In this document: positions 52,301-62,679 of the stretch, in pieces
Layout: the number at the start of each line of letters is the position of its first letter
Position numbering within the stretch: the first letter of the stretch is position 1
NCBI GenBank assembly: GCA_015056975.1
Contig: SVFG01000003.1
Location: forward strand, 1 to 63,720
Direction: 5' to 3'
DNA from: Lachnospiraceae bacterium
Lineage (GTDB): Bacteria; Bacillota; Clostridia; Lachnospirales; Lachnospiraceae
Length of the DNA: 63,720 nt
Translations under genes and position numbers: made by a program
The notes under the pieces: generated by a model
Told to the model about the DNA's origin: nothing
Seen by the model: only the letters and a program-made list of their open reading frames with translations
The model's database searches: none

Positions 52301-52780
52301 ATGGCAGCTGAAAATGAATTTTTATTACATGCCCTGTTTATGGGCATTTTTATTACCTTTGTCTATGATATTCTGCGGATTGTACGGCGGGTGATTCCCC
52401 ACAAGGATTTCTTTGTGTCTCTGGAGGATTTGGGGTTTTGGATATATTGTGCCCTGGAGGTCTTTCTGATGATGTATCATGAGAGCAACGGGACACTTCG
52501 GTGGTTTGCGGTATTGGGAGCCTTTACGGGAATGTTTGCCTACAAAAAGCTGGTCAGTCCCTATCTGGTAAAATATGTATCCCTGCTTATCGGGAAGGTC
52601 ATTTCTCCTGTGGTAAAGTTTGTAAGGTGGGTGACTAATCCCATAAGAAAGGGAGCCTCAAAGCTTAAGAATGCAGCGGGTAAGGCAAGGAGCCGGACCA
52701 TGGGTAAAAACAGCCGGTTAAGGTGGCACATAAAAAAGAAGTTGACGTTCCTTGTGAAAATGCTTAAAATGACTATATAG
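52301..52780 (+). CDS. yabQ: Spore cortex biosynthesis protein YabQ
   Basis: Membrane protein immediately after yabP; FVYDILRIVRRVIPHKDFFVSLEDLGFWIYCALEVF. Confidence 0.93.
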   Translation: MAAENEFLLHALFMGIFITFVYDILRIVRRVIPHKDFFVSLEDLGFWIYCALEVFLMMYHESNGTLRWFAVLGAFTGMFAYKKLVSPYLVKYVSLLIGKVISPVVKFVRWVTNPIRKGASKLKNAAGKARSRTMGKNSRLRWHIKKKLTFLVKMLKMTI

Positions 52781-52795
52781 AGGGATGTAAAGACC

Positions 52796-53119
52796 GTGAG
52801 AATGGAGAATTTTATGGCGAAGAGAAAGGTGGCCTACCGCAAGAGGGTACAGAACCGTTTCAGTATGTTTCTTGTGTCGCTGGTCGTTTTGTTAATTATC
52901 ATAGTGGTGGCTGTAAAGGGCGTGGAGCTGCATCAGAAGCTGGATACTCTGGATGCCAAGGCAGCGCAGCTGAATACTCAGCTGGAGGCGGAGCAGAAGC
53001 GTGCTGAAGAGATAGAGGATTTCCGCACCTATACCCAGACGAAGCGTTATGCCGAGGAGGTTGCCAAGGATAAGCTGGGACTGGTGTATGAGGGTGAAAT
53101 TGTATTTACTGAGGAATAG
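52796..53119 (+). CDS. divIC: Septum formation initiator family protein (DivIC/FtsB)
   Basis: Single TM plus coiled coil, YAEEVAKDKLGLVYEGEIVF; synteny. Confidence 0.88.
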   Translation: MRMENFMAKRKVAYRKRVQNRFSMFLVSLVVLLIIIVVAVKGVELHQKLDTLDAKAAQLNTQLEAEQKRAEEIEDFRTYTQTKRYAEEVAKDKLGLVYEGEIVFTEE

Positions 53120-53269
53120 CGTGAAAGGATTAGGAGCGACAAAATGTTGCTCCTTTTTATATATTTTTATTCCCTTTTTTCAATAATTGTGTTATAATGT
53201 CTGAAAGAGTATGACAATTAAGGCCTTTAAGGGCTTTTATAATATGTCATTTCGGATGGAGGTATACTT

Positions 53270-54574
53270 ATGAGCAAAGAACAAACAAAAGCAAGTCTCA
53301 GACTTCAGAACATGAAAATGGAGAAGAAATTTTTAAAGGCCTTTAATAAGGTTATTGTGGGAGCTATCTTTATGGCAGTGGTTGCCATTGCGGGTATCGT
53401 GGTTCTCAATATCTTAGGAAAGCCTTCCATGGTGGGCGGTATTGTAGTGATTGCACTGGTACTTTTGGCATTGGTGCTGAATATCGCAATGTGCTGTCTC
53501 GTGTCAAAGCATCTTTCAAAGAGTGTTGTAGTTCCGGTACAGGAGATTAAAGCCGCAGTGCAGAAGATGAGCGTGGGTGAATTGGATTTCACTATTACAT
53601 ACCGCAGTCAGGATGAGCTGGGAGATTTGGCACATGAATTGCGCAAGGCAAGCAACGTTATCAAGACGGTAATCTACGATGCAGGTTATCTGCTGGGTGA
53701 AGTGTCAGAGGGAAGATTCAATGCATCCTCCAAGGCAGAGGAAAGCTATGTTGGTGATTTTGAAGCATTGCTCACCGGATTAAATAAGTTAAATGATGAG
53801 ATGGATGATACCATCCGCCAGATTAAGGATGCTTCCGAGAGAGTGTATGTGGGTTCAAGCCAGCTGGCAGAGAGTGCCCAGGATTTGGCAGAGGGCGCAA
53901 CCGATCAGGCAGGTGCAGTAGAAGAGCTTACAGCTACCATTGAAGATGTTTATCATATTTCTGAGGAAAGTGCTGAGAATGCTAATAAGGCAGCGACAAT
54001 GTCAAAGGCTTCCGCAGAGGATGCAAAGCAGAGCAGGGAAGAGGTTAACCAGCTCACAGAAGCTATGGAGCGTATCACTGAGACCTCCAGAGAGATTGAG
54101 AATATCATCGCAGCAATTGAAGACATTGCATCACAGACCAATCTGTTATCCCTGAATGCTTCCATTGAGGCAGCAAGAGCGGGTGAAGCCGGAAGAGGTT
54201 TTGCGGTAGTTGCAGACCAGATTGGTAAGCTTGCGGCAGACAGTGCTCAGTCCGCTGTAACCACCAGAGAATTAATCAGCAAATCCCTTGAGGAGATTGA
54301 AGTGGGCAACAGAATTGTTGAGCATACCATGGAATCCATCAACACCGTATTGGAAAATATGGAAGCTTTTGCGGGTATGGCATCCGGTGCAGCTGATGCA
54401 TCCCGTGTACAGGCCGATATGCTGAATCAGGTAGTAGCCGGAATTGAGCAGATTTCCAACGTAGTTCAGAGTAATTCTGCAGCTGCTCAGGAAAACAACG
54501 CAGTCAGCGAGGAGCTTTCTGCACAGTCCGTTGGTCTGAACGAGCTGATTGATAGATTTGTACTCCGTGACTAA
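53270..54574 (+). CDS. Methyl-accepting chemotaxis protein-like receptor
   Basis: Two TMs, HAMP, signalling hairpin IEDIASQTNLLSLNASIEAARAGEAGRGFAVVADQIGKLA. Confidence 0.95.
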   Translation: MSKEQTKASLRLQNMKMEKKFLKAFNKVIVGAIFMAVVAIAGIVVLNILGKPSMVGGIVVIALVLLALVLNIAMCCLVSKHLSKSVVVPVQEIKAAVQKMSVGELDFTITYRSQDELGDLAHELRKASNVIKTVIYDAGYLLGEVSEGRFNASSKAEESYVGDFEALLTGLNKLNDEMDDTIRQIKDASERVYVGSSQLAESAQDLAEGATDQAGAVEELTATIEDVYHISEESAENANKAATMSKASAEDAKQSREEVNQLTEAMERITETSREIENIIAAIEDIASQTNLLSLNASIEAARAGEAGRGFAVVADQIGKLAADSAQSAVTTRELISKSLEEIEVGNRIVEHTMESINTVLENMEAFAGMASGAADASRVQADMLNQVVAGIEQISNVVQSNSAAAQENNAVSEELSAQSVGLNELIDRFVLRD

Positions 54575-54638
54575 AAGGAAGGGAAATTGTGCGAGTACAG
54601 TAGTGTATGTTAAGAAGAATTGCGAAGCAATTCTTGGA

Positions 54639-54666
54639 GCGGATGTCGCAGGACATCCGCTTTTTT
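54639..54666 (+). terminator. Intrinsic terminator
   Basis: GCGGATGTC/GACATCCGC followed by T6. Confidence 0.9.
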
Positions 54667-54695
54667 AATGTGATAAAAGAATTTAAGGGAATTTA

Positions 54696-54777
54696 TGTCG
54701 CAAAAAATGAAGGCAGTGTCTCCGCGTTTTGACAAAAAACATGGCAGTAGGTCACTATAATCAGATGCAGTGTCAAA
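54696..54777 (+). promoter_or_regulatory. Spo0A-type long-spacer promoter upstream of spoIIE (candidate)
   Basis: TTGACA 54729-54734, 21-bp spacer, TATAAT 54756-54761; 0A-box-like TGTCGCA 54696-54702 and TGTCAAA 54771-54777. Confidence 0.6.
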
Positions 54778-54801
54778 AAAAGTGAAGCGATAGGAGGCAA
54801 T

Positions 54802-55995
54802 ATGGCGATTATTTTAGACAGAAAAAAGGAAGACTTATACAGCACGCAGGTATCCGATATGTGCAGACACAGGCTACTTAATTATGCGGATACCTTCAGT
54901 GAGCTTGCGAAAAGCTTTAACAGGGAATTTACTTATAGCGGAAACGACAGGCAGAGTATATTGGATGCGCGGAAGTTCTGGGAAAGCAGACAGGTCATAT
55001 GCAGTAATCTGGATGAGGTTTCCCGAATTATCAGAACGGTAGCGGGAGAGGTGTTTTCCTTTCAGCCCCTGGAGGATAAAAAGAGAAAGATTCTGGTGCA
55101 TGCGCTCAGGGCGGAGGGCATTGTTGTGGAGGATATCTGTTACATACCCAATGTTGCGGGAGATAAAGCGGTAGGCATTACCATGTACACTGAGAAAAAG
55201 GGAGGTATACATGCCGGAGAGGTGGCAGATATGCTATCCGTTCTTTTGCGTGAAAATATTGAGGTGTCCGTGACCAGCCCTTATGTGGTGGACAGGCAGA
55301 GCCGCAGCTTCATTTTTGTGACGGAGGCAAAGTATATTGCTCTCACAGGCTTTGCACGGGTGGTAAAGGAGGATGAGACCATATCCGGGGATAACTATTC
55401 CTTTTTGGAATCCGAGCGTGGAAAACTGACCATGATACTTTCTGACGGGACCGGTTCAGGAGAAAAGGCATCCGGGGACAGTGAAAAGGTGCTGGATTTA
55501 TTGGAGAAAATGCTGGAGGCAGGATATTCCATGGACACCGCGGTCAATCTGGTAAACTCCGCTCTCTTTGCAGAGGGAGAGGAGCAGAATCATCCCACAC
55601 TGGATATCTGCGATATTAATCTGTACGACGGCACCTGTGAATTTTGCAAGGTGGGCGGTGCGGCATCCTTTGTAAAGAGGGAAAAGCAGGTGAGAATCAT
55701 AGAGGGAGGTAGTCTGCCCCTTGGCATTTTCCAGTCCGTGCAGCTGCAGCAGAACCGTTTCCGTCTGCAGAGCGGTGACATAGTCATATTGATGTCTGAT
55801 GGTGTGCTGGATGCCTTTGGAGACTGTGATTATGAAAATGCCATGGAGCATGCAATATCTGAGCTTGGGGAACAGAATCCGGGTGTGATTGCCGAGCGTC
55901 TGTTGCAGCTTGCCATCCGCGTGGGAAAAGGGCATATCCGGGATGACATGACGATTTTGGTGGCAGGTGTGTGGGAAAAAAGCGAGAACGCTTGA
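54802..55995 (+). CDS. spoIIE: SpoIIE-family PP2C phosphatase lacking the N-terminal membrane domain
   Basis: LTMILSDGTGSGEKASGDSEKVLDLLEKMLEAG ... VILMSDGVLDAF ... DDMTILVAGVWEK; between divIC and tilS. Confidence 0.88.
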   Translation: MAIILDRKKEDLYSTQVSDMCRHRLLNYADTFSELAKSFNREFTYSGNDRQSILDARKFWESRQVICSNLDEVSRIIRTVAGEVFSFQPLEDKKRKILVHALRAEGIVVEDICYIPNVAGDKAVGITMYTEKKGGIHAGEVADMLSVLLRENIEVSVTSPYVVDRQSRSFIFVTEAKYIALTGFARVVKEDETISGDNYSFLESERGKLTMILSDGTGSGEKASGDSEKVLDLLEKMLEAGYSMDTAVNLVNSALFAEGEEQNHPTLDICDINLYDGTCEFCKVGGAASFVKREKQVRIIEGGSLPLGIFQSVQLQQNRFRLQSGDIVILMSDGVLDAFGDCDYENAMEHAISELGEQNPGVIAERLLQLAIRVGKGHIRDDMTILVAGVWEKSENA

Positions 55996-56029
55996 TTTTT
56001 ACGACATTTTGAGCTAACATTTAATCAAT

Positions 56030-57463
56030 ATGAAAGCGACAAAACAGACGGAAGAAAAAGTGTTTTCCTTTATGGAGGAGCACCATATGTTACAGCCCGG
56101 GGACCGGGTGGTGGCAGGGATTTCCGGAGGGGCAGACTCGGTTTGCCTCTTATTTCTGTTGCGTGCTTATGCAAAGCAGGTACCCATTACGTTGGCAGTG
56201 GTTCATGTCAATCACGGTATCCGCAGGGAAGCAGCCCGGGATGCCGCGTTTGTGGAGGAGCTTTGCAGGCAGTGGGAGATTCCTTTTTATCTGAAAAGCT
56301 ATGATGTAAAGGCGATTGCAAGGGAGAAGAAGTGCTCTGAGGAAGAGGCCGGAAGGAAGGTGCGCTACGAGGCTTTTGCCGAAGTGGCTGAGGAAACCGG
56401 TGCTAACAAAATTGCAGTTGCGCACAACGCAAACGACTGTAGCGAGACCATGCTGTTTCATTTATTCCGGGGCACGGGAGTTAAGGGCTTATCCGGAATT
56501 GCGCCGGTCAGGGACAATATCATCCGCCCCGTTTTATGTCTGGCCAGAGCTGAAATCGAAGCGTATTTAGAGGAACAGGAGCTTACCTTCTGTCAGGATG
56601 CCACCAACGAGACGGATGATTATACCAGAAACCGTATCAGGCATCACATTTTGCCCTATGCTGAGAAGGAGATTTCCTTTGGCTGTATCAATAATATGAC
56701 CCGTGCAGCAGGGATTTTGGCACAGGTTGAGGATTATTTAGAGCAGCAGACGAAGAGTGCCATGGAGCTTTGTGTGGAAAGTCCGGAGAAAAACAGGTAC
56801 TGCATTGCATTGGAGCCGTTTTTGGGGTTACACTCTGTGATACGGGAGAGAATTCTGTTACAGGTAATTCAGGAGCTGTCACCTGAGAGGAAGGATATTT
56901 CCGCGGTGCATGTGAAAATGCTTTTGGATGTGTGTAGCGGGGATACAGGCAGAAGTGTTTCCCTGCCGTTTGGTATTGTGGGTATCCGGGAATATGAGAA
57001 AGTGATTGTGAAAAAGAATCGTGGGGACTCTCCCCCTTCCCAGACGGCGATTTCGCTCTCTATACAGGAGCTTGAACAGGAGCCGGTAGAGGTAGTGACT
57101 GATACGGGAGAAAAACTGATATTTACGGTATTTGACTATGAAAAAAATCAAGAAGTTCCCCAAAATGAGTATACGAAATGGTTTGATTGTGATAAAATAA
57201 TTAAATCGTTGGAGATACGGACCCGCAGACAGGGAGACTATTTGAGTATCCGAAGTGGTGTGGGTGATATCTGTCACAAGACACTGAAGGATTATATGAT
57301 AACAGAGAAAATTCCCCGTGAGAGCAGGGACACAACATTACTTCTTGCAGAGGGAAGTCACGTTCTCTGGTTGCCGGGGTATCGTATCAGCGAATTTTAC
57401 AAAGTTACAGAAAATACAAAACGAATTTTACAGGTGGAGGAAAGACATGGCGGAGCATATTAA
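56030..57463 (+). CDS. tilS: tRNA(Ile)-lysidine synthetase
   Basis: VVAGISGGADSVCLLFLL PP-loop; VNHGIRREAARDAAFVEELC. Confidence 0.96.
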   Translation: MKATKQTEEKVFSFMEEHHMLQPGDRVVAGISGGADSVCLLFLLRAYAKQVPITLAVVHVNHGIRREAARDAAFVEELCRQWEIPFYLKSYDVKAIAREKKCSEEEAGRKVRYEAFAEVAEETGANKIAVAHNANDCSETMLFHLFRGTGVKGLSGIAPVRDNIIRPVLCLARAEIEAYLEEQELTFCQDATNETDDYTRNRIRHHILPYAEKEISFGCINNMTRAAGILAQVEDYLEQQTKSAMELCVESPEKNRYCIALEPFLGLHSVIRERILLQVIQELSPERKDISAVHVKMLLDVCSGDTGRSVSLPFGIVGIREYEKVIVKKNRGDSPPSQTAISLSIQELEQEPVEVVTDTGEKLIFTVFDYEKNQEVPQNEYTKWFDCDKIIKSLEIRTRRQGDYLSIRSGVGDICHKTLKDYMITEKIPRESRDTTLLLAEGSHVLWLPGYRISEFYKVTENTKRILQVEERHGGAY

Positions 57464-57971
57464 GGTACTTTTATCAGAGGAAGAGGTAGATGCAAGAATT
57501 CAGGCTATCGGTGAGCAGATTAGTAAGGACTACGCAGGAAAGCAGGTACATTTGGTATGCGTACTTAAGGGCGGAAGCTTCTTTATGTGTGAGCTTGCAA
57601 AGAGAATCACCGTACCCGTATCTTTGGATTTTATGTCTGTTTCCAGCTATGGCGGAGATACCAAGTCAAGCGGTGTTGTGAAAATTGTAAAGGATTTGGA
57701 TGAATCCCTGAAGGATAAAGATGTGCTTGTAGTGGAGGATATCGTGGACAGCGGCAGAACCTTAAGCTATCTGATGGAGATGCTGCGTGACAGAGGTCCT
57801 GCGTCTTTGCGCCTGTGTACTCTTTTGGATAAACCGGATAGGCGCGTGGTAGATGTACATGTGGATTATACGGGATTCCAGATTCCGGATGAGTTTGTTG
57901 TGGGATATGGTCTGGATTATGACCAGAGATACAGAAATCTTCCATACATTGGTGTGGTAGAGTTCGATTGA
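57447..57971 (+). CDS. hpt: Hypoxanthine phosphoribosyltransferase
   Basis: MAEHIKVLLSEEEVDARIQAIGEQISKDY; PRPP motif VLVVEDIVDSGRTLSYL. Confidence 0.97.
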   Translation: MAEHIKVLLSEEEVDARIQAIGEQISKDYAGKQVHLVCVLKGGSFFMCELAKRITVPVSLDFMSVSSYGGDTKSSGVVKIVKDLDESLKDKDVLVVEDIVDSGRTLSYLMEMLRDRGPASLRLCTLLDKPDRRVVDVHVDYTGFQIPDEFVVGYGLDYDQRYRNLPYIGVVEFD

Positions 57972-58001
57972 TTAAGAACAATTATTTAGGAGGCAGGTAA
58001 G

Positions 58002-59822
58002 TTGAAGCACGGAAGTGGATTTTTCGGTTATTTTATGTTTGTCCTGTTTATCGTGGGCCTGACGCTGGGGGTGCAGCTGTTGATGGGTCCGGACAAGGAC
58101 TACACCAGAGGAGAGCTGGCGACGGATATCACTGAAGGTCAGGTCAAAGAAATTATCGTATATCCCAACAATGAGAACAATACGGGATATATGGATGTGG
58201 AGCTGACAACAGGTGAAGAAAAGAGACTGTATGCAACGAATATTGCAGAGCTGGAGCAGTTTGTGAGAGAGCAGGGAATCAATCCCCTGGTGAAGAATGT
58301 AAATAAGGACAGCTGGTTTGTCACTCATGTGCTTCCGCTGTTGATTGTGCTGGTAGTGGGCTTTTTCCTGTTTATGATTTTGAATGCGCAGCATGCGGGA
58401 AGCAGTGGCGGCAGCAAGATGATGAATTTCGGCAAGAGCAATGCTCAGATGCTGGTTGGTGATAAGACCATTACCTTTGAGAAGGTGGCAGGTCTGAATG
58501 AGGAGAAGGAAGAGCTCGCGGAAATCGTAGACTTCTTAAAGGATCCCGCAAAATATACCAAGCTGGGTGCCCGTATTCCCAAGGGTGTGCTTTTGGAGGG
58601 ACCTCCCGGAACAGGTAAGACATTGCTTGCAAAGGCTGTAGCAGGTGAGGCAGGTGTTCCCTTCTTCAGCATTTCCGGTTCTGATTTTGTGGAGATGTTT
58701 GTAGGTGTGGGTGCATCCCGTGTCAGGGATTTGTTTGCCAATGCCAAGAAGAACGCTCCCTGTATTGTGTTTATTGATGAGATTGATGCGGTGGCAAGAC
58801 GCCGTGGTACCGGTATGGGTGGTGGACATGACGAGAGAGAGCAGACCCTGAACCAGCTTTTGGTTGAGATGGATGGCTTTGGTGTCAATGAGGGCATCAT
58901 CGTTATGGCGGCTACCAACCGTGTAGATATTTTGGATCCTGCGATTCTGCGTCCCGGACGCTTTGACCGCAAGGTGGCAATCGGCACTCCCGATATCGGT
59001 GGCAGAGAAGAGATTTTGAAGGTACATGCTAAGAATAAGCCTTTGGCTGAGGATGTGGATTTGAAGCAGGTGGCGCAGACTAGTGCAGGTTTTACCGGTG
59101 CAGACCTTGAGAATCTGTTAAATGAGGCAGCGATTCTGGCGGCAAAGGATGGCAACGGTTTCATTACCCAGGAATATATCAAGAAGGCTTTTGTTAAGGT
59201 AGGTATCGGTACCGAGAAGAAGAGTCGTGTAATTTCTGACAAGGAGAAGAAGATTACCGCTTACCACGAGGCCGGTCATGCGATTCTGTTCCATGTTCTT
59301 CCCGATGTGGGACCGGTGTACACCGTATCCATTATTCCTACGGGAAGAGGTGCGGCAGGCTATACCATGCCCCTGCCTGAGAGAGACGAGATGTTCTTAA
59401 CCAAGAGCAAGATGCAGCAGGATATTATGGTTTCTCTGGGCGGACGTATCGCCGAGGAGATTATCTTTAAGGATATTACAACAGGTGCATCCAGCGATAT
59501 CAAGAAGGCAACCAAGGTAGCCCGCAAGATGGTGACCAGATTCGGTATGTCTGAGGACATCGGCGTAATTTGTTATGATGACGATGATGATGAGGTATTT
59601 ATCGGGCGTGACCTTGCCCATGCAAAATCCCACAGCGAAGCGGTTTCTGCTGAGATTGACCGCGAGGTGAAGGAAATCATTGATGAGTGTTATGCAAGGG
59701 CAAAGGCAATCATTTTGAAGCACGAAGATGTATTGCACAAATGTGCAGAGCTGCTTTTGGAAAAGGAAAAGATTGGACGCGACGAATTTGAAGCGTTATT
59801 CCCCGAAGAGACCTTTGTTTAA
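58002..59822 (+). CDS. ftsH: ATP-dependent zinc metalloprotease FtsH
   Basis: AAA motifs [30 protein letters not shown] zinc site. Confidence 0.98.
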   Translation: MKHGSGFFGYFMFVLFIVGLTLGVQLLMGPDKDYTRGELATDITEGQVKEIIVYPNNENNTGYMDVELTTGEEKRLYATNIAELEQFVREQGINPLVKNVNKDSWFVTHVLPLLIVLVVGFFLFMILNAQHAGSSGGSKMMNFGKSNAQMLVGDKTITFEKVAGLNEEKEELAEIVDFLKDPAKYTKLGARIPKGVLLEGPPGTGKTLLAKAVAGEAGVPFFSISGSDFVEMFVGVGASRVRDLFANAKKNAPCIVFIDEIDAVARRRGTGMGGGHDEREQTLNQLLVEMDGFGVNEGIIVMAATNRVDILDPAILRPGRFDRKVAIGTPDIGGREEILKVHAKNKPLAEDVDLKQVAQTSAGFTGADLENLLNEAAILAAKDGNGFITQEYIKKAFVKVGIGTEKKSRVISDKEKKITAYHEAGHAILFHVLPDVGPVYTVSIIPTGRGAAGYTMPLPERDEMFLTKSKMQQDIMVSLGGRIAEEIIFKDITTGASSDIKKATKVARKMVTRFGMSEDIGVICYDDDDDEVFIGRDLAHAKSHSEAVSAEIDREVKEIIDECYARAKAIILKHEDVLHKCAELLLEKEKIGRDEFEALFPEETFV

Positions 59823-59995
59823 TTTACACAATTAGAAATTGGTAGAAATGCACAAAAAACAACAATAAGAATTGTGATGTTTGTGAATTTTAGGGATATG
59901 CAAAAGGATTGGGTGATGATATTATAATATGCGTAACCCCCCCCAATACATTATATAGTTTTTGCTATACCCCATAAGAAAGAAATACCTTCTCT

Positions 59996-60026
59996 AAAAA
60001 GGACAGCCACGAAAGCTGTCCTTTTT
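59996..60026 (+). terminator. Intrinsic terminator
   Basis: AAAAAGGACAGC/GCTGTCCTTTTT. Confidence 0.88.
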
Positions 60027-60133
60027 ACTACCCAAAAATAGTTTGGGACTATTGAACTATTTTTGATATTTTTGTAAAATATATATATGACAGCAGAATG
60101 ATTCCATGAAAGTGGATGTGACTCGGAGGCTAT

Positions 60134-62260
60134 ATGAAGTTTGAACAGTTGACACAGATTCAGAGCCATCAGCAATACATTGCTACGATGCGCCCTTTAT
60201 TCAATAGAAGAGCATTATTTACGGATACCACAGCGGAATATATTTCTCCGGCAGAGCCTGCCAATTATGATGTGGTGACTATCCGTTTTAGGACCGCCAG
60301 AAACAATGTGGACAGAGTGTTTTTGGTATGCCGCGGAGAGAGACATCTGATGAACAAGGTGGAGAGCACGGATAATTTTGATTTTTATGCCTGTGAGCTT
60401 CAGCTGGAGGGCGAGAAGATATCCTATTACTTTGAAATCCGGTCGGGACAGCTAACCGGATACTTTGACGTGCGCGGACTGGTACAGGAGGTCAACGATT
60501 ATTACGGATTTGTGATTATTCCCGGCTTTAAGACACCGGATTGGGCGAAGGGTGCGGTTATGTATCAGATTTATGTAGACCGCTTCTGTAACGGAGATGC
60601 CGCCAACGATGTGCAGACCGGAGAGTACTGTTATATAGATGAGCAGGTACACAAGGTGGAGGATTGGTATAGCTATCCTTCGTCCATGGATGTGCGCTCC
60701 TTCTACGGCGGTGATTTGCAGGGCGTGCTTGACAAGCTGGATTACCTGCAGGATTTGGGCATTGAGGTGATTTATTTTAATCCTCTGTTTGTGTCCCCTT
60801 CCAACCACAAATACGATATTCAGGACTATGACTATATTGACCCTCACTTTGGTAAAATCGTGGAGGATGGCGGAGAGCTGCTTCCACCCGGCAGCAAAGA
60901 CAATACGGCAGCGGGCAAGTATATCAACCGTGTGACCAACAAGGCAAATTTGGAGGCTTCCAACGAACTGTTTGCCAAGGTTGTGGAGGAAGCCCACAAG
61001 CGAGGCATCCGCGTGATTTTGGACGGCGTGTTCAATCACTGCGGCTCCTTCAACAAATGGCTGGATAAGGAGCGCATATATGAGAACGCTCCCGGCTATG
61101 AAAAGGGGGCTTATGTCAGCGCAGACAGCCCTTACAGAAGCTATTTTGATTTCCGTGATGAATACAAGTGGCCCTACAACGGCAGCTACGATGGCTGGTG
61201 GGGACATAATACACTGCCTAAGCTGAATTATGAACACTCAAAGCAGCTGATGGATTATGTGCTTTACATCGGTAAAAAGTGGGTGTCACCGCCCTATAAT
61301 GCAGACGGCTGGAGACTGGATGTGGCGGCAGATTTGGGACACAGCCCTGAATTTAATCATCATTTCTGGCAGGAATTCAGACGTGCGGTGAAGGAGGCCA
61401 ATCCGGAGGCCATTATACTGGCGGAGCATTACGGCAGCACCAGAGACTGGCTGCAGGGCAATGAGTGGGATACCGTGATGAATTATGACGCCTTCATGGA
61501 GCCGGTAACCTGGTTTTTGACAGGTATGGAGAAGCACAGCGACGATTTCAGAGAGGATTTACTGGGAAATGCGGACAGCTTCTGGGGAGCCATGCGCCAC
61601 CATTGCGCCAACTTTGCAATGCCCAGCTGGCAGGTGGCCATGAACGAGCTTTCCAACCATGACCACTCCCGTTTTCTGACCAGAACCAATCACAAGGTGG
61701 GCAGGACCAATACTTTAGGACCCCAGGCGGCAGAGCAGGGTGTAAACAAAGCAGTTTTCAGGGAAGCAGTTGTGATGCAGATGACCTGGATGGGAGCACC
61801 CACGATATATTACGGAGACGAAGCAGGGCTTTGCGGCTTTACAGACCCGGATAACCGCAGGACTTATCCGTGGGGACGGGAAGATCAGGAGTTGATAGCG
61901 TTCCACAAGGATATCATCCGCCTGCGCAGGGAGAATGACGAGCTTAGATGCGGTTCCATCAAACAGGTGGCAGGAGACTACAATTTCCTGGCATACGGAC
62001 GCTTCCACAGTAAGGGACAGTGCCTGATTGCGGTAAACAACGATTTAAGGCCGGTGACAAAGGAGCTTCGTGTCTGGGATTTGGGCATCCCCAAGACCGG
62101 TACCATGAAGACCCTGCTTATTACGGATGCGGACGGTTACCGCTTAGAAGACCGCGAGTATGAAATCAAGTCAGGAAAGATTCAGATAGAACTGCCGGCT
62201 ACCTGTGCGGTGATTTTGAAGTATGCGGATGAAAGTAAACTGAATTCAGATACAGAGTAG
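60134..62260 (+). CDS. GH13 alpha-amylase family (neopullulanase/cyclomaltodextrinase-like)
   Basis: N-terminal CBM34-like domain; VIYFNPLFVSPSNHKYD, DGVFNHCG, DGWRLDVAADLGH, AEHYG, LSNHDHSRF. Confidence 0.95.
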   Translation: MKFEQLTQIQSHQQYIATMRPLFNRRALFTDTTAEYISPAEPANYDVVTIRFRTARNNVDRVFLVCRGERHLMNKVESTDNFDFYACELQLEGEKISYYFEIRSGQLTGYFDVRGLVQEVNDYYGFVIIPGFKTPDWAKGAVMYQIYVDRFCNGDAANDVQTGEYCYIDEQVHKVEDWYSYPSSMDVRSFYGGDLQGVLDKLDYLQDLGIEVIYFNPLFVSPSNHKYDIQDYDYIDPHFGKIVEDGGELLPPGSKDNTAAGKYINRVTNKANLEASNELFAKVVEEAHKRGIRVILDGVFNHCGSFNKWLDKERIYENAPGYEKGAYVSADSPYRSYFDFRDEYKWPYNGSYDGWWGHNTLPKLNYEHSKQLMDYVLYIGKKWVSPPYNADGWRLDVAADLGHSPEFNHHFWQEFRRAVKEANPEAIILAEHYGSTRDWLQGNEWDTVMNYDAFMEPVTWFLTGMEKHSDDFREDLLGNADSFWGAMRHHCANFAMPSWQVAMNELSNHDHSRFLTRTNHKVGRTNTLGPQAAEQGVNKAVFREAVVMQMTWMGAPTIYYGDEAGLCGFTDPDNRRTYPWGREDQELIAFHKDIIRLRRENDELRCGSIKQVAGDYNFLAYGRFHSKGQCLIAVNNDLRPVTKELRVWDLGIPKTGTMKTLLITDADGYRLEDREYEIKSGKIQIELPATCAVILKYADESKLNSDTE

Positions 62261-62342
62261 TAGCGTCAGCATATAAATTTTTGCTTGCATTTTGCCCTAA
62301 ACTGTGCTACAATTTCACATTGTTAGGGCATATGCTCTGAAT

Positions 62343-62424
62343 GGATGGATTCCCGAGTGGCCAAAGGGGACAGACTGTAAATCTGCTGCAAATTGCTTCG
62401 GTGGTTCGAATCCACCTCCATCCA
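62343..62424 (+). tRNA. tRNA-Tyr (anticodon GTA)
   Basis: GGATGGA...CAGACTGTAAATCTG...variable arm...GGTTCGAATCC...TCCATCCA. Confidence 0.95.
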
Positions 62425-62427
62425 TCC

Positions 62428-62511
62428 GCTGGTGTGGCGGAATAGGCAGACGCAAGGGACTTAAAATCCCTCGGGGGCAACCCCGTGCCGGTTCAAGTCC
62501 GGCCACCAGCA
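62428..62511 (+). tRNA. tRNA-Leu (anticodon TAA)
   Basis: GCTGGTG...GGGACTTAAAATCCC...long variable arm...GGTTCAAGTCC...CACCAGCA. Confidence 0.95.
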
Positions 62512-62513
62512 GT

Positions 62514-62543
62514 AAAGGAATACGTGAAAGCGTATTCCTTTTT
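62514..62543 (+). terminator. tRNA operon terminator
   Basis: AAAGGAATACG/CGTATTCCTTT plus T tract. Confidence 0.88.
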
Positions 62544-62591
62544 AGCAAAATAACAGTTGACAATAAGTTAATTTCAGATTAGTATAAAATT

Positions 62592-62679
62592 AAAGTAGGG
62601 CACTACCGATAGACGGTTGGTCCACAAAATCTTAGATATAAAAATAACCGCTTAGTTTGCAGACAGGGCGGTTATTTTT
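62592..62679 (+). ncRNA. Candidate antitoxin sRNA opposing the toxin gene
   Basis: TTGACA 62557-62562, 17 bp, TAGTAT 62580-62585; stem-loop AAAATAACCGC/GCGGTTATTTT (62641-62678) usable as a bidirectional terminator. Confidence 0.45.

Noticed and set aside
58445-59242. 265-aa minus-strand ORF opposite ftsH
   Set aside because: Antisense shadow; Ser/Pro/Thr-rich composition typical of reversed coding sequence
60452-61237. 261-aa minus-strand ORF opposite the amylase gene
   Set aside because: Antisense shadow without plausible RBS or motif
62304-62582. 92-aa and 82-aa ORFs over the tRNA genes
   Set aside because: They are translations of tRNA-Tyr and tRNA-Leu, a common annotation artefact
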